NCBI GenBank assembly: GCA_023269675.1
Contig: JAHFSX010000017.1
Span: 1-64,000 of the forward strand
DNA from: Verrucomicrobiota bacterium
GTDB taxonomy: Bacteria; Verrucomicrobiota; Kiritimatiellia; RFP12; UBA1067
Length of the DNA stretch: 64,000 nt
Reading direction: 5' to 3'
Below are positions 51,285-62,304 of the stretch, in pieces. The notes beneath the pieces were generated by a model, which saw only the letters and a program-made list of their open reading frames with translations, made no database searches and was not told the DNA's origin. Position 1 is the stretch's first letter; each line of letters opens with the position of its first letter. The translations under genes and the position numbers were made by a program.

Positions 51285-52978
51285 TGTTCTCCTCTGACCG
51301 CATTCTTGCGCTCAACGTGGGCGCGAGCAAGATCGTTCTGGCCGAGTACAGCGTCAAAAGCGGGCGTCCGCCGGAGTTGATGAACTACGGTACGGCCGAG
51401 TTGGCTGTCGATCCCGAGAACGAAACCGGAGCGGGGGCGCACCTGGTCTCCGCCATCCGCGAAGTCATGAAGACGCACGGGATCCATCCGGCGCCGCTGA
51501 TGTTGGCTTTGTCGGGACAGATGGTTTTCCCCCGTTTTGTGCGGCTGCCGGCCGTGGGCGAAGACAAGCTGTTGCAGATGGTGCAGTATGAGGTCGAGCA
51601 GAACGTGCCGTTTCCGATCGACGAGATCGTCTGGAACCACCAGTTCATCGGCGACGCCTCGTCGGGTGAGCAGAGCGCGATGATCGTGGCGGCGAAAATC
51701 GAGAACGTGCGCGAGATCACCGACCGTGTGCTCGAAGTGGGGCTGGAGCCGGAGATTGTGGACGTGGCTCCCATGGCCCTCTACAACTGCCTGCGCTACA
51801 ACTACGCCGATTTGAGCGGGTGCACGGTGCTGCTGGACATCGGCGCGCGTTCGACGAACCTGATTTTCGTCGAGGACGAGAAGATTTACAGCCGCTGCAT
51901 CCCGGTGGCGGGCAACGCCATCACGCAGGAGCTGGTCAAGAGTTTCCAGATCCCGTTTGCCGAGGCCGAGGCGCTGAAGCGCGAGCGCGCTTTTGTGGCG
52001 CTGGGCGGCGTGTACGCGACCGAGGACGAGACCTCGGAGCGCATCTCCAAGATCGTCCGCAATGTGGTGACGCGCCTGCACGCGGAGATCAGCCGTTCGG
52101 TGAATTTCTACCGCAGCCAGCAGGGCGGGAGCGCGCCGATGCGGATGTTGCTGACCGGCGGCTCGTCGGTGCTGCCGCATTTGGATACGTTCTTCCGCGA
52201 GAAGCTGCAGGTCGAAGTGGCCTATCTCAACCCGTTCACGAATGTCGGGCTGAGCAGCCGCATCAACCGCGAGAAGGCGGGGACCGACGCGTTCGTCTTG
52301 GCGGAGACGGTGGGCTTGGCCCTGCGGCGTTCGTTGGCTTGCCCGGTCGAGATCAACCTGATGCCGCCGGAGATCGTCAAGCGCAAGTCTTTCAAAAAGC
52401 GCATTCCGTTCTTCGGGCTGGCGGCGGCGGGCGTGCTGCTGAGTCTCGGCATCTGGACGATGTACGAGAATCAGATGCAAAAGCTCTACGCGTTCCAGAA
52501 CGAACAGGTCGCCGCCAAATTAGCCGCGTGCCAGACGAAAAAGGCCAGCTTAGCCAAAGTCGAGAAGTCGAAAGAGGAGGTTGAGCGCAAGGCCGAGGCG
52601 GTGAAGAACGTGATCAAGGAGCGGACCGCGTGGCTGAAACGGGTCGACGCGATACGCAAGAGCCTGTTCGAGGGCATGTGGCTGACGGAGATGGGGCCCG
52701 TGAAAGACGCGAACGGCGCGGTCACCGGCCTGCGCATCGTCGGCCGCGGGTGGGCCGACAAGCTGAAGGTGATCGAGGAGAAGGCCAAGGCGGCGGGCCG
52801 CACCGCCACCGCCGTCGAAGAACTCCGCGACCGGCTGAAGACCCAGTCGGTGTTCGGCAAAGAGGCGCAGGACGTCAAGATTGTTGGCGTTAAAGATGTC
52901 GAGGCGTATTTGATTGAATTCACAATCGAGGCGGCGTTGGCGACGTCAGCCGACCCGAAGGATGCGACTGCACGATGA
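51284..52978 (+). CDS. PilM-PilN-like fusion, Amuc_1101-like type IV pilus assembly protein
   Basis: 564 residues with a GTG start overlapping the previous stop by one base. Residues 1-350 are a PilM/FtsA-type actin-like ATPase: LNVGASKIVLAE at the start, VLLDIGARSTNL near 185 (phosphate 2) and LLTGGSSVLPHL near 287 (adenosine motif). A membrane helix at about 374-394 and a periplasmic coiled coil (about 395-455) plus a small alpha/beta domain (to 564) resemble PilN. In most pilus systems PilM and PilN are separate and PilM binds the PilN tail; here they are one chain. It shares an ATGA overlap with the next gene, so expression is coupled. Confidence 0.83.
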   Translation: MFSSDRILALNVGASKIVLAEYSVKSGRPPELMNYGTAELAVDPENETGAGAHLVSAIREVMKTHGIHPAPLMLALSGQMVFPRFVRLPAVGEDKLLQMVQYEVEQNVPFPIDEIVWNHQFIGDASSGEQSAMIVAAKIENVREITDRVLEVGLEPEIVDVAPMALYNCLRYNYADLSGCTVLLDIGARSTNLIFVEDEKIYSRCIPVAGNAITQELVKSFQIPFAEAEALKRERAFVALGGVYATEDETSERISKIVRNVVTRLHAEISRSVNFYRSQQGGSAPMRMLLTGGSSVLPHLDTFFREKLQVEVAYLNPFTNVGLSSRINREKAGTDAFVLAETVGLALRRSLACPVEINLMPPEIVKRKSFKKRIPFFGLAAAGVLLSLGIWTMYENQMQKLYAFQNEQVAAKLAACQTKKASLAKVEKSKEEVERKAEAVKNVIKERTAWLKRVDAIRKSLFEGMWLTEMGPVKDANGAVTGLRIVGRGWADKLKVIEEKAKAAGRTATAVEELRDRLKTQSVFGKEAQDVKIVGVKDVEAYLIEFTIEAALATSADPKDATAR

Positions 52979-53925
52979 AACGTCATCAAATCATACTGGG
53001 TGTTTGCGGGGTCCTCATGGCGGCGGTCTGCCTGGGCGCGGGGTGGTTCCTGTTCTCGGCGATGATGGCCAAGAATGCGGCGGCGGAAGAGCGTAATCAG
53101 AAGTATGAGGAGCTGCAGAGCCTCTACAACGAGAAGGTTTTTCCGAGCGCGGAAAACATCGCCCGCGTCAAAGAGGACCGGAAGTCGCTCGAGGCCTGGC
53201 TGGTCACGGCGTCGAACCTGGTGCACAAAGGAGATTTGCAGGTCGACCAGATGAGCCCGACCGGTTTCAAGCAGACGCTGCAAGCGACGGTGCGCAGGCT
53301 GTCGTCCCAGATCGGCACGGTCAACGGAAAAGTGGTGGCCGCAGGTTTCAATTTCGGTTTCGACAAGTACCTGGGCACGTCCGACAGCCTGCCCGCGTCG
53401 GAACATGTGGCGCAGCTCTCGCAGCAGCTGACGATCATCGAGCTGCTGTGCAAAGAACTGTTTGCCGCCAACATCCTCTCGCTGGAGACGGTGACGCGTG
53501 AAACCTTCGACGAGCAAAGCGCCGACCAGCCTAAACAGGATGATAACTCCAACCGCCGGAAGCGGCGCCGCGACGATAGCGGACGGGCGCCGGCGGCCGC
53601 GGCCGCTGTCAGCAACACGAGCGAGTTCTTCTCGAAGCAGCGCTTCACCCTTGAGTTCAAGACCCGGCCGTCCGCTTTCATCGATGCGCTGAACCGGCTG
53701 GCAGCCATGGATCTGTTTGTGGTGGTGGCCGAGACCGAGTTTCGCAAGACCGATGACCCTCTGGCCAAACGCACCTCGAAGAAAAAAGACAGCACGGCGG
53801 AGGGTGCCGCGGTCGTCGACACCGCCACGCTGACGCATGCCGAGCGGATCGTGACCGATCCGGAGCTTGAGCCGCCGGTAAGCGTGAAACTTGACATTGA
53901 CGTCTATTCATTTAAGGGAGTGTAA
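52975..53925 (+). CDS. Amuc_1100-like membrane-anchored protein
   Basis: 316 residues; Amuc_1100 of Akkermansia has 317. One N-terminal membrane helix (about 6-28) is followed by a coiled coil (33-75). SPTGFKQTLQATVRRL at 94-109 corresponds in position and pattern to the TPTAFQNELKTFRDSL region of Amuc_1100, and a first alpha/beta domain continues to about 175. A charged Arg/Asp/Ala-rich linker (about 184-212) leads to a second domain, ending in a beta strand. The fold pair resembles PilO. The gene occupies the same slot between PilM-like and Amuc_1099-like genes. Its likely role is in inner-membrane alignment of the pilus/secretin machine. Similarity is recalled, not computed, and identity is low. 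Confidence 0.75.
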   Translation: MKRHQIILGVCGVLMAAVCLGAGWFLFSAMMAKNAAAEERNQKYEELQSLYNEKVFPSAENIARVKEDRKSLEAWLVTASNLVHKGDLQVDQMSPTGFKQTLQATVRRLSSQIGTVNGKVVAAGFNFGFDKYLGTSDSLPASEHVAQLSQQLTIIELLCKELFAANILSLETVTRETFDEQSADQPKQDDNSNRRKRRRDDSGRAPAAAAAVSNTSEFFSKQRFTLEFKTRPSAFIDALNRLAAMDLFVVVAETEFRKTDDPLAKRTSKKKDSTAEGAAVVDTATLTHAERIVTDPELEPPVSVKLDIDVYSFKGV

Positions 53926-53928
53926 GTC

Positions 53929-54996
53929 GTGGCCTTGAAAATCAACCCCAACCTTCCTTTTATCCGTCAATATGACAAGCTCATTGCGGTCGCCGTGCTG
54001 ATCTTCCTTTTGATCTCGCTCTTCTACCTGACCAATGCGGGTACGGCGCGCAAAAAAGAGGAGTCGAAGTACATCCGGCAGCTCGAGGGCCTCAAGCCGA
54101 AATCGGAACTTGTTCCGCCGATGGATCTGGCCGAATACGAGGCGTCCGCGCGTCTGGCGCGCACGCCGATCCAACTGGAATCGCCCAAGGCCCGGCAGGC
54201 CGGGTTTATGGCCCCCGAGACCCGCGTGACCTGCGTTTCGCCCACGTGCCAAAAGCCGATTCCGTATGCGGCGGTGAAGTGCCCCTTCTGCGACGCGGTG
54301 CAACCGACCCCGCCCGAGTTTGATCCGAAACTCGATTCGGATAAAGATCAGATACCGGACAGTGTCGAAATCCAGTGGGGCCTGAACCCTCAGGATCCGG
54401 CCGACGCGAAGGGCGATCTCGACAGTGACGCCTTTAACAATCTCGAAGAGTTTCTTGCCGGCACAGATCCGAAAGACCCGAAATCTCATCCGGCGCTGGT
54501 CAACCTGTTGCGCGTCAAAGAGCTGCGGGGCAAACGCCTGCCGATCATTTTCAGCGGCGTGAATAAAATGCCCGACGGCATGCAGTTGGTGTTCAACCAT
54601 GCCGGGGCGAGCCGGAAAACGTACTGGGTGCGCGAGGGGCAGCCGATCGGCGACTCCGGCTATACGGCCGGCAAGCTGGACGTCAAGTCCGAGGAGCGCG
54701 AAAACCCCAATATGCCCGGCATCAAGTCGCGGGTGGATGTATCGACGGTTGTTGTCAAACGCCAGTCTGACGGCAAGGAAGTGACGTTGAGGCTCAACGA
54801 AGGCAGTAAAAACACAGATGTTGAAGCGATCATCGTGTTGCCGTTGGACAACACCGAGTATACGGCGTTGGAAGGCGGCAAGTTCAAGATGCGCGATGAA
54901 ACATACCGTGTGGTTTCTGTCGATAACGTGACAACGTCGGTTGTGATAGAGAACGAAGCGACCGGACAACAAAAAGTTGTTCGCAAGCTTGATTAG
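53929..54996 (+). CDS. Amuc_1099-like protein with zinc ribbon and calcium-type repeats
   Basis: 355 residues, GTG start with AAGGGAG upstream. One membrane helix (about 17-35). Four cysteines C102, C107, C118 and C121 form a zinc-ribbon-like knuckle (CVSPTC, CPFC). Asp-rich stretches DSDKDQIPDS at 136-145 and DLDSDAFNN at 163-171 resemble thrombospondin type 3 calcium sites. The C-terminal 170 residues hold two small beta domains (about 195-355), comparable to PilP-type adaptors. It sits where Amuc_1099 would be, before the secretin, so it may link inner-membrane parts to the secretin. A cysteine zinc site after an export-type helix is unusual for an oxidising compartment. Confidence 0.7.
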   Translation: MALKINPNLPFIRQYDKLIAVAVLIFLLISLFYLTNAGTARKKEESKYIRQLEGLKPKSELVPPMDLAEYEASARLARTPIQLESPKARQAGFMAPETRVTCVSPTCQKPIPYAAVKCPFCDAVQPTPPEFDPKLDSDKDQIPDSVEIQWGLNPQDPADAKGDLDSDAFNNLEEFLAGTDPKDPKSHPALVNLLRVKELRGKRLPIIFSGVNKMPDGMQLVFNHAGASRKTYWVREGQPIGDSGYTAGKLDVKSEERENPNMPGIKSRVDVSTVVVKRQSDGKEVTLRLNEGSKNTDVEAIIVLPLDNTEYTALEGGKFKMRDETYRVVSVDNVTTSVVIENEATGQQKVVRKLD

Positions 54997-55077
54997 TTTT
55001 CTGAATCAAGGTATATTGGGCATTCATTTTACTGCTCAAAGGTCAAAAAGCTGCCACATAAAGAGGAGTCTCCCCAG

Positions 55078-58000
55078 ATGACGCACAGTTCAAGGTGGTT
55101 GTTAGTTGTGAGTGTTTCTGTCGTGGCTTGCGGTGCAATAACTTGTCTGTACGCGCAAGATGACCTCGAAGCGCTGCTGCAGGATCTTGGTGGCAAGCAG
55201 AAGCCTGCGGCCGTTGCTCCTAAACAAGAGGCTCCCGCCGCTGCTGTGCCGGCGGAGGCTGCGCCCGCGCCCGCGGTGGCGGAAAAGCCGGCTGAAGTCG
55301 TGCCCGCTCCCGTCATGGAAAAGCCGGCCGAGGCCGCGCCCGCCCCCGCTCCCGTCGTGGAGAAGCCCGCCGAAGTCGCTCCCGTTCCCGCCATGGAAAA
55401 GCCCGCCGAGGCCGCTCCTGCGCCTGTCGCGGAGAAGCCCGCCGAAGCCGCCCCCGCTGCGGTGGCCGAGAAACCCGTCGAGGTCGCGCCGGCCACGGTT
55501 GCGGCTGCCGCACCCGAGACGAGTGAGACCGGCAGTCTCGTTTCTGAACTGCTGACGCTGGAGACCCTCCGCCGCAAGTCGCTGGATGACCACGGCTACG
55601 CGTCACTGGCGACCGCCCGTAAAGCGTTGCGCGACGGTGACTATCCGCTGGCCCGCGATCAATACAAGCAGGCTCTTGATTTTATCGGCAACCGCCCCGA
55701 CACCATGGCCGCGCGCGATGAAGCTGCGGCTGGCATCAGCGAGGCTTTCTATCGTGACGCCAAGCTGGCCATGAAGAAAGGCGACTACGAAAAGGCCCTG
55801 CCCTTGGCGTCGCAGGCGCTCGAACGCGGTCACCCCCAGGCTGGACGGTTGGTTGAGACGTTAAAGAAGGAGCCGGCCAAAACCGCCGCAGACGTGACGA
55901 GCATTTCCCATCGCATCAATGACGCCGACTACAAAGAACAGCGCGATGAGGTCCGCCGCCTCCTCCGCCGCTCCCGCCAATTTTTCACGACGGCCGAGTA
56001 TGACAAAGCCTTGGAGTCGTGCGAACTGGTGTTGCGCGACTACCCCTTCAACACCGAAGCCATGGAACTGCGCGACCGGATTGCCGACCGCATGAAGGAT
56101 GTTGCGGACGTGGAGTTTGAAGCCACCCGCAGCCTGATGATCAAAGACGTGCGCAAAACCTGGACGCCTGAGCGCTATGCCATCGAGAGCTCGCAGTTGC
56201 CCAAGGGCAAGGGCGATGTGACCTCGAAGCAAAAGGTCGCCCAGATCAGCGGCACCAAGACCTCCGAGCAGATCGTCCAGCAGAAGCTGAAGGAGATCGT
56301 GATTCCCGAGGTCACGTTCCGCCCGCCGGCCACGATCATTGACGCGGTCGACTTCTTCAAACAGGCCAGCCGTGACTATGACAAACCCGAGATTCCGGTC
56401 GAGCAGCGCGGCGTGAACCTGGTGCTCAAGCTGTCGTCGAATTCCGCCCCCGCGGCCACGGCCGAACCGGCGGCGCCCGCGTCGGCTGACCCCTTCGCGG
56501 CCCCTGCGGCTTCGTCCCAGGCGGGCGGCGTGCCGCAGATCTCGGCGCTGAGTGCCCGGTTCATCAGCCTCTATGATGCGCTCAAATTGGTTTGCGATGT
56601 GACGGGCATGAAGTTCCGCATCCGCGGCAACATCGTGATGATCGTCCCCGCGAATGATCCCGACGCCGAGCTGGTCACCCGCTCGTATAACGTCTTGGCC
56701 ACCTTGTCCGAGCGCGTCTCTTCGGCCCAGAGCGAGCTCGGGGCGGGCGCGGGCGCCGCCGGCGGCGAGAACACCTTCATGACGACGAAGAACATGGAGG
56801 CCAAGCAGGACTGGAAAGTCTTCTTCCAGCAGATGGGCGTGGTGTGGCCCGACGGCTCGTCGATCTCGTATATGGCCACCATCGGCAAACTGCGCGTGAC
56901 CAACACCTCCGAACAGCTCGCGGTGTTCGAGCAGGTGCTCGAGGATTTGAACGTGACCCCGCGCCTGATCGAGATCGAGGCCCGCTTCGTGGAAGTCTCG
57001 CAGAAGGACCTTAATTCGCTCGGCTTCGAGTGGCTGCTCAACAGCGACTTCAGCTTTGACGCGGGCGGGTTCCTTGACAAGGCGCTGAACATGAAGGAGC
57101 ACAGCAACGTGCAGGTGCCGCTCACGGACGCGGCCGGCAATCCGATGAGCGATTCGCAGGGCAACCCCTTGTACGCGTATCAGCCCTATCAGAAACCCGG
57201 AAGCATGGACGGGACGGCTGGGTACGTCACCGACGCCACCGGCACGCACCCCGTGACGGCGGGCGCAGGGCAGGCCGGATTGGTGGACGCGCTCAATCAC
57301 AACGCCAGCGTGAACTCGATCGACGGCACGGCCTACACGACCGGCAACCGCTACCTGAGCACGACCGGCAACCCGATCTCCGGCGAGGGTGCCAGCAACA
57401 ACGACAAGTTTATGAAGGTCAACGCCTTCCTGGGCAATGCGGATCTTTCGATGATCTTGCACATGCTCAGCCAGCGTTCCGACACGGACCTGCTCTCGGC
57501 GCCGAAAGTGGTGACCAAGTCCGGACAGGAAGCGGTGATGAAGGTTGTGACCGAGTATATCTACCCGACCGAGTTCGAGGTGACGATGTCGCAGCAGTCC
57601 AGCGGCGGCAGCATCACCGGCGGCGGCGCGTCCGACCCCTTGGCGATGGTCGAGCCCCAGAACTTCGAGATGCGCGAGGTCGGCGTGATCCTGCAAGTCG
57701 TGCCGGAGGTTTCCGCCGAAGGCCAGATGATCAACCTGATGCTCAATCCGCAGGTCGTTTCCGAGCCCGTGTGGAAGAATTACGGCACGAAGATCCCGAA
57801 GACGGTCAACCCCGGCTTCATTAACACGGTGACGGGTGTGTTCTCGCCCCCGGTGATCGCTTACACGGAGTTGCCGATGGAGCAGCCCTTCTTCCATGTG
57901 CGCTCGGTCCAGACCCAGCTCTCGATCTATAACGGCGCGACGGTGGTGATGGGTGGCTTGATCACCGAGGCCCGCACGACGATCGAGGACAAGATCCCCT

Positions 58001-58239
58001 TCCTGGGCGACATGCCCTACATCGGACGACTGTTCCGCAGCAAGTCCGAGCAGTCCGAGAAGCGCAACCTGCTGGTGTTCGTGACGGCGCGGCTGGTGGA
58101 TCCGGCCGGACGCTCGGTGCGCACGAGCGGCGGGGAGTCGGCGCTGATGGGCGGCGGGAGTGATGCCGGTACGGTGTCGGGCCAGGGGCATGCGATGACG
58201 ACGGTCTCGGCCCCGGCTCCGGAAGCGGCCGCCAAGTAA
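55078..58239 (+). CDS. PilQ/GspD-type secretin, Amuc_1098-like
   Basis: 1053 residues with signal peptide (about 1-24, ending CLYAQDD). Residues 40-145 are a low-complexity Ala/Pro/Glu/Lys region with repeated A-E-K-P units. TPR-like helices (about 165-345) follow. Secretin N-domains lie at about 400-660, and the secretin core (about 780-1020) shows VGVILQVVPEVS, GATVVMGGLI and KIPFLGDMPYIGRLFRS, the family's closing signature. It should form the outer-membrane ring through which pilus fibres or secreted proteins pass. The TPRs and the A-E-K-P spacer in front of the N-domains are unusual for PilQ. No PilB, PilT, PilC or prepilin gene is adjacent. A hairpin follows the stop. Confidence 0.9.
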   Translation: MTHSSRWLLVVSVSVVACGAITCLYAQDDLEALLQDLGGKQKPAAVAPKQEAPAAAVPAEAAPAPAVAEKPAEVVPAPVMEKPAEAAPAPAPVVEKPAEVAPVPAMEKPAEAAPAPVAEKPAEAAPAAVAEKPVEVAPATVAAAAPETSETGSLVSELLTLETLRRKSLDDHGYASLATARKALRDGDYPLARDQYKQALDFIGNRPDTMAARDEAAAGISEAFYRDAKLAMKKGDYEKALPLASQALERGHPQAGRLVETLKKEPAKTAADVTSISHRINDADYKEQRDEVRRLLRRSRQFFTTAEYDKALESCELVLRDYPFNTEAMELRDRIADRMKDVADVEFEATRSLMIKDVRKTWTPERYAIESSQLPKGKGDVTSKQKVAQISGTKTSEQIVQQKLKEIVIPEVTFRPPATIIDAVDFFKQASRDYDKPEIPVEQRGVNLVLKLSSNSAPAATAEPAAPASADPFAAPAASSQAGGVPQISALSARFISLYDALKLVCDVTGMKFRIRGNIVMIVPANDPDAELVTRSYNVLATLSERVSSAQSELGAGAGAAGGENTFMTTKNMEAKQDWKVFFQQMGVVWPDGSSISYMATIGKLRVTNTSEQLAVFEQVLEDLNVTPRLIEIEARFVEVSQKDLNSLGFEWLLNSDFSFDAGGFLDKALNMKEHSNVQVPLTDAAGNPMSDSQGNPLYAYQPYQKPGSMDGTAGYVTDATGTHPVTAGAGQAGLVDALNHNASVNSIDGTAYTTGNRYLSTTGNPISGEGASNNDKFMKVNAFLGNADLSMILHMLSQRSDTDLLSAPKVVTKSGQEAVMKVVTEYIYPTEFEVTMSQQSSGGSITGGGASDPLAMVEPQNFEMREVGVILQVVPEVSAEGQMINLMLNPQVVSEPVWKNYGTKIPKTVNPGFINTVTGVFSPPVIAYTELPMEQPFFHVRSVQTQLSIYNGATVVMGGLITEARTTIEDKIPFLGDMPYIGRLFRSKSEQSEKRNLLVFVTARLVDPAGRSVRTSGGESALMGGGSDAGTVSGQGHAMTTVSAPAPEAAAK

Positions 58240-58247
58240 TGTTCTCT

Positions 58248-58281
58248 GGTTCGCGGCCCTGCTCAGGCAGGGCCGTGAACC
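58248..58281. terminator. Hairpin after the secretin gene
   Basis: GGTTCGCGGCCCTGC, loop TCAG, GCAGGGCCGTGAACC; one wobble or mismatch in a 15-bp stem, 8 bp after the stop codon. A short T-run (CGTTT) follows. Confidence 0.65.
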
Positions 58282-58343
58282 GTTTCACGATGCAGCATTT
58301 TTAGCAGCGGCGGCCTTAACGGTTGCCGCCGCCAGAGCAGGTC

Positions 58344-58365
58344 GACGGTTCGGGGAACCGTCCCT
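58344..58365. repeat. Half copy of the GGACGGTTC palindromic element
   Basis: GACGGTTCGGGGAACCGTC then CCT is the right-hand hairpin of the elements at 22956-23063 and 32448-32558, without the left half. It lies in the 286-bp gap between the secretin gene and coaE, which otherwise holds GC-rich inverted sequence and no gene. Confidence 0.7.
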
Positions 58366-58525
58366 CGCGGTTATGAGACAGGTGCCGTACGGCTGCGGTT
58401 CGTTCCGCGGGCCACACCGATCGAATCCCCGTTATCTTTCATGTGACGCCCGCCTGTGGGCTGTCACACTTCAGGGTTATCTTGACCGAAGGCGGATGCC
58501 CTTCTGGCGTCTGCCACTTATCTGA

Positions 58526-59118
58526 ATGATCATGCGGGTTGCCATAACGGGCGGCATTGCATGCGGCAAGAGTCTCTTTTCCCACTATCTGGGCCAGTTG
58601 GGAGCGGATGTTCTTGACGCGGACGATGTGGTCCATCGGCTGGAAGAGCCGGGAGGCGCGGCTGTGGACGCGATCACCGGTCTTTTTGGCGAGGGCGTGC
58701 GCCGGCCGGACGGCGGGATCGACCGGGCGTCGCTGGGGACGCTGGTCTTCGGAGACGACACGGCGCGGGCGCGTCTGAACGGCGTGGTCCATCCGCTGGT
58801 GAAGGCGGCTTTTGAAGCATGGCTGGCCGAACCCGGCCAGCGCGTGAAGGCTGCGGTGATCCCCCTTCTGTTCGAGGTGGGATGGGACGCAGAGTGGGAT
58901 GTGATTATCTGCCTCGTGTCGAGCGAGGCGGTTCAACTTGAACGGTTAACGCGCGCCAGGGGGCTTTCGGAAGAGCAGGCCCGGCGGCGCATTGCCGCGC
59001 AGATGCCGGTTGCGGAAAAAGCCGCACGGTCGCATCTCGTGGTGAATAACGATGCCGACGCGACCGCGTTGGCGCTGGAGGCGGCCAGAGTGTATCGCTT
59101 CCTTATAGAGAGGTTCGA

Positions 59119-59122
<4 letters not shown>
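58526..59122 (+). CDS. coaE: Dephospho-CoA kinase
   Basis: 198 residues. The P-loop [10 protein letters not shown] sits at about 7-16, DADDVVH and HPLVK are the usual CoaE landmarks, and [13 protein letters not shown] matches the family's acceptor-site region. It phosphorylates the 3'-hydroxyl of dephospho-CoA, the last step of coenzyme A synthesis. ATG 58526 or 58532 may be used; no strong ribosome-binding site is seen. The stop overlaps the rho start in an ATGA. Confidence 0.93.
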
Positions 59123-60801
<1,679 letters not shown>

Positions 60802-60962
60802 GACCTCCGCCAAGCGCGAGTCCTCGGGTGATGCGCGATGTTCCGGCACAGGCGAAGCGTGCCGCGTCGCGCGATGCAGTTTTTACGTGAAGTGAAACGG
60901 CGGGCGTGCTATTCTTAATGCCCCTTTTTTGTTGGCTTAAAGTTTGTGAAAGGTTTTTCAGG

Positions 60963-62255
60963 ATGAAAGTGGATACGCAGCATATCGGGCCCTGCAAGGT
61001 CAAAGTGATCGTCAAGGCCGAGGCGGACGAGACCCGGACCGATTATGAAGACGTGGTGAAATCGTTCATGCAGCACGGACGCGTCCCCGGTTTCCGTCAG
61101 GGCAAGGTCCCGCGCGAGATCGTCAAGCGCGACTTTTACAAGGAGATTACCGAAGAGGTCCAGGGGCGCCTGTTCCGGACCCTTTACCGTAAAGCCCTTG
61201 AGCAAGAGAAAATCAAGATGGTTTCGCTGCGGGATGTCGGCGACATGCTCTTCTCGCCGGAAACCGGCATCACCTTCGCGATGACGCTGGATGTGCAGCC
61301 CTCGTTTGAACTGCCGAATTATAAGAAGGTTCCGGTCACGTTCGAAGAGCCGGTGGTCACCGAGGAGCAGGTGGCCGAGCATCTCGACCGGCTGCGCAAG
61401 GCGTTCGCCAAGTTTGAGGAGGCGCCGGCCGGGCACGGGGTCGAGGCGGGCGATTTGGTGAGCATCGATTTCGTCGGCTTGATCAACGGACAGCCCGTCA
61501 AAGACGTCGCGCCCGATGCCAAGGCCATCGCCGAAGGCACCGACTTCTGGATTCAGGTGGAGGAGGACCGCTTCCTTCCCGAAATCGTGCATGCGATCAA
61601 GGGCATGAAGGCGGGCGAGTCCACCGAGGTCAAGTTCAAGTTCGACAAGGAGCAGCCGGTGGCGGCGCTGCGCGGCCAGAAGGCGGTTTACAGCGTGACG
61701 GTGAAGACCGTCCGCATGCGCGTGCTGCCGAAGGACGAGGAGCTGCTCGCGCAGGTGAAGATCGATTCCATGGACAAGCTGCGCGATCAAACCCGCACCA
61801 ACCTGGGCGAGTCGGCTCAGCAGGCGGAGAAGCAGCGGCGCGAGCAGACGATCATCGAGTTCCTGCTCAAGAAGAGCGAGTTCGAGCTGCCGGAGTCGCA
61901 GGTCTCGGACGAGATCAACACCACGCTGGACCGCATGATGAACGAGGCGCATTACCGCGGCCTGACGCGCGAGGATCTGGAGAAGAACCGCGAGGCCATC
62001 ATCGAGAACGCCACGGCGAGCGCCAAACGGCAGCTGCGGGTGCGGTACGTGCTCGGGCGCATTGCGGAGCTGGAGAATATCACGCTGACGGACGCGGAGG
62101 TGGATCAGAAGATCGCCGAGCTGTCGGTGGATTTCCGCATGAAGCCCGAACAGCTCCGCGCGCAGATTGAAAAGAACGAGCGGATGGACACGCTGCGGTC
62201 TCAGATCCGCGACGAGAAAACGATGCGTTTCCTCCTGGAAGAGGCCAAACGCTAA
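60963..62255 (+). CDS. tig: Trigger factor
   Basis: 430 residues. MKVDTQ is the start, as an upstream in-frame extension would add an unrelated hydrophobic leader. The ribosome-binding N-domain (1-110) includes [16 protein letters not shown], the conserved ribosome-contact loop. An FKBP-type PPIase domain spans about 155-240 ([14 protein letters not shown]), and the C-terminal chaperone domain is helical (about 250-430). It binds nascent chains at the ribosome exit and aids folding. The tig-clpP-clpX order is widely conserved in bacteria. Confidence 0.95.
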   Translation: MKVDTQHIGPCKVKVIVKAEADETRTDYEDVVKSFMQHGRVPGFRQGKVPREIVKRDFYKEITEEVQGRLFRTLYRKALEQEKIKMVSLRDVGDMLFSPETGITFAMTLDVQPSFELPNYKKVPVTFEEPVVTEEQVAEHLDRLRKAFAKFEEAPAGHGVEAGDLVSIDFVGLINGQPVKDVAPDAKAIAEGTDFWIQVEEDRFLPEIVHAIKGMKAGESTEVKFKFDKEQPVAALRGQKAVYSVTVKTVRMRVLPKDEELLAQVKIDSMDKLRDQTRTNLGESAQQAEKQRREQTIIEFLLKKSEFELPESQVSDEINTTLDRMMNEAHYRGLTREDLEKNREAIIENATASAKRQLRVRYVLGRIAELENITLTDAEVDQKIAELSVDFRMKPEQLRAQIEKNERMDTLRSQIRDEKTMRFLLEEAKR

Positions 62256-62304
62256 CGAGCGGCCACCCCGCGACCCAGTCCCTAAGTTTTGTAGGAGGAG
62301 TGAC

